From Telopea speciosissima (taxonomy: Eukaryota > Streptophyta > Magnoliopsida > Proteales > Proteaceae), in assembly GCF_018873765.1 (NCBI RefSeq), contig NC_057916.1, positions 24,723,001 through 24,787,000 on the forward strand: 64,000 nucleotides of DNA. The letters are read 5' to 3'. Below the pieces are notes generated by a model that saw nothing but the letters and a program-made list of their open reading frames with translations, searched no databases and had not been told where the DNA came from. Shown here piece after piece: positions 62,605 through 64,000 of the stretch (position 1 is its first letter; every line of letters starts with the position of its first letter). The position numbers and the translations under genes are program-made.

Positions 62605-64000
62605 GTTTTCTATTCCAGCAAGTCTGTCAGATCTGATAGGGGTGGAGAGTATTATGGAAAAAATGGTGATGCTGGTCAACACCTTGGGCCTTTTGTCAAG
62701 TTCTTACAAGAACATGGGATAGCTCCACAGTATTCTATGCCTGGAACTCCTCAGCAGAACGGGGTTGCCGAAAGAAGAAATAGAACCCTGAAAGACATGA
62801 TAAGGACAATGATGAGCAATTCCAGCTTGCCAGAATTTTTATGGGGTGAGGCACTTAAAACTGCCACTCACATTCTCAATAGAGTACCAAGCAAGTCAGT
62901 TAGGAAGACCCCATTTGAACTCTGGACTGGTAAAAAACCTAGCCTTAGATATCTTCGTGTTTGGGGATGTCAAGCAGAAGCCAAGCTCTTTAACCCTCAT
63001 GAGAAGCCAAGCTCTTTAACCCTCATGGGATATCCAGAGAGATCCAAGGGTTATAGGTTCTATAATCCAGGCTCAGGAAATAGGATTGTTGAGACCACCC
63101 ATGCAAAGTTTCTTAAGTGTGAGGGTGAGATGTCTGTCTCTCGCAATCTGGTTTTTGAGGAGCCATGTGCTAGGAGTTCTAGAGAGACTGAGACTTCTTT
63201 TGCTAGGCCCGTTGGAGATGTTTTACCTGTTATAGTGTCGTTTGAGGTAATTGTGGACGACACCATTCCTGCAGTTGATAGTTTGCCCATTGAAGAGATT
63301 ATTGTAGATTCAGAGGCTGAAGCACCTATTCCTATTGATTCCGCTGCTGATATTGAGCCTTTGAGGAGATCTACCAGAGCACGCAAGTCTACCCTGCATT
63401 CAGATTATTTAAAATCTGAATGAGTGCGATTATGATATTGGACAAGAGGAAGACCCAGTTACTTTTCTTTAGGCAACCAACCATAGACACTCTGACAAAT
63501 GGTTGGAAGCTATGAAGGATGAGTTGTTGTCCATGCAGAGAAATGGTGTTTGGGAATTGGTTGAGATTCCTCAGGGATGCAAGGCTGTTGCATCAAAGTA
63601 GATTTTTAAGACCAAGATTGACTCTCAGGGGAAGGTGGAACGTTACAAGGCTAGACTAGTAGCGAAAGGTTTCACTCAGAGAGAAGGCATCAACTACAAA
63701 GAAACCTTTTCTCCTGTTTCTTCGAAGGATTCATTCAAAATCATCATGACCATTGTAGCTCACTTTGACCTTAAGTTACATCAAATGGATGTAAAGACTA
63801 TTTTTCTGAATGGGGATCTGGCTGAGGAAGTCTATATGAGGCAGCCAGAAGGCTTTGAAGAAGAGGGGAAGGAACACATGGTGTGTAGACTGAAGAAGTC
63901 TCTCTACGGATTGTAACAAGCTTCCAGGCAATGGTACTAGAAGTTCGATGAGGTTGTATCTTCTTTTGACTTTGTTGAAAATGTCATTGATAACTACATC
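62605..64000 (+). pseudogene. Copia integrase and RT of element D (partial)
   Basis: Integrase continues ([13 protein letters not shown] at 62631; [18 protein letters not shown] from about 62745). A duplicated AGCCAAGCTCTTTAACCCTC (62979 and 63005) inserts residues and replaces the expected segment. The RT start lies near 63590, with RYKARLVAKGFTQREGINYK (63638) and QMDVKTIFLNGDL (63783). Stops occur at 63421, at 63601 (TAG where Trp is usual) and at 63914. The window ends before the YVDD motif. Confidence 0.85.

Larger units (their letters stand above)
55750..64000 (+). mobile_element. Ty1/copia element D, 5' part (runs off the right edge)
   Basis: 5' LTR 55750-56138, primer-binding site, 1.8-kb leader, gag from 57919 interrupted by a 3-kb solo LTR, then protease, integrase and RT to the window end. 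Gag and pol are clearly related to element C but with a different LTR sequence. Inserted into exon 2 of the second UGT copy; its right junction is outside the window. Confidence 0.9.

Overview
The window is TE-rich plant nuclear DNA, clearly angiosperm: plant-type spliced genes, Ty1/copia elements primed by a tRNA-iMet-like site, an Au-type SINE, and hAT and Mutator MITEs. The species cannot be fixed from sequence alone. Base composition is AT-rich outside exons, with no bacterial features.

Layout. 1-1451 (minus): first exon of a mitoferrin-like mitochondrial carrier; its second exon lies beyond the left edge. 5019-23593 (minus): a complete 11-exon gene for an ATG27/M6PR-like type I membrane protein (280 aa). 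I assembled the exons by hand and they join without a frame break. Intron 9 is 9.9 kb and holds a decayed forward copia element truncated against a decayed reverse copia element. 28388-36484 (plus): a complete 11-exon DEAD-box helicase gene of the RH18/SPB4 group (593 aa) with a GC-AG intron 8; its introns hold an Au SINE and a Harbinger transposase remnant. 37.5-55.75 kb: two broken UDP-glycosyltransferase (UGT87-like) copies, head to head. The first is split by a 9.6-kb copia element inserted near codon 10, and that element itself carries a 1.29-kb solo LTR. The second is cut off by another copia element that runs off the right edge and carries a 3.0-kb solo LTR inside gag.

Small DNA elements are well preserved. 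At least five belong to one hAT-type MITE group (ends CATGGTTCTAAG-like, 8-bp target duplications, CGGTATCG- or CGAAATTTCGG-rich interiors). There is also a 1.33-kb Mutator-type element with about 330-bp terminal inverted repeats, a 9-bp perfect target duplication and a nested hAT MITE, and a 186-bp hairpin MITE with a 10-bp target duplication.

The three readable host genes have unrelated housekeeping roles (mitochondrial iron import, endomembrane sorting/autophagy, ribosome biogenesis) and form no pathway together. I found no evidence for a new multi-gene biological system. What is notable is nested insertion structure, the MITE group, the UGT wreckage, and repeated palindromes in LTR and leader regions.
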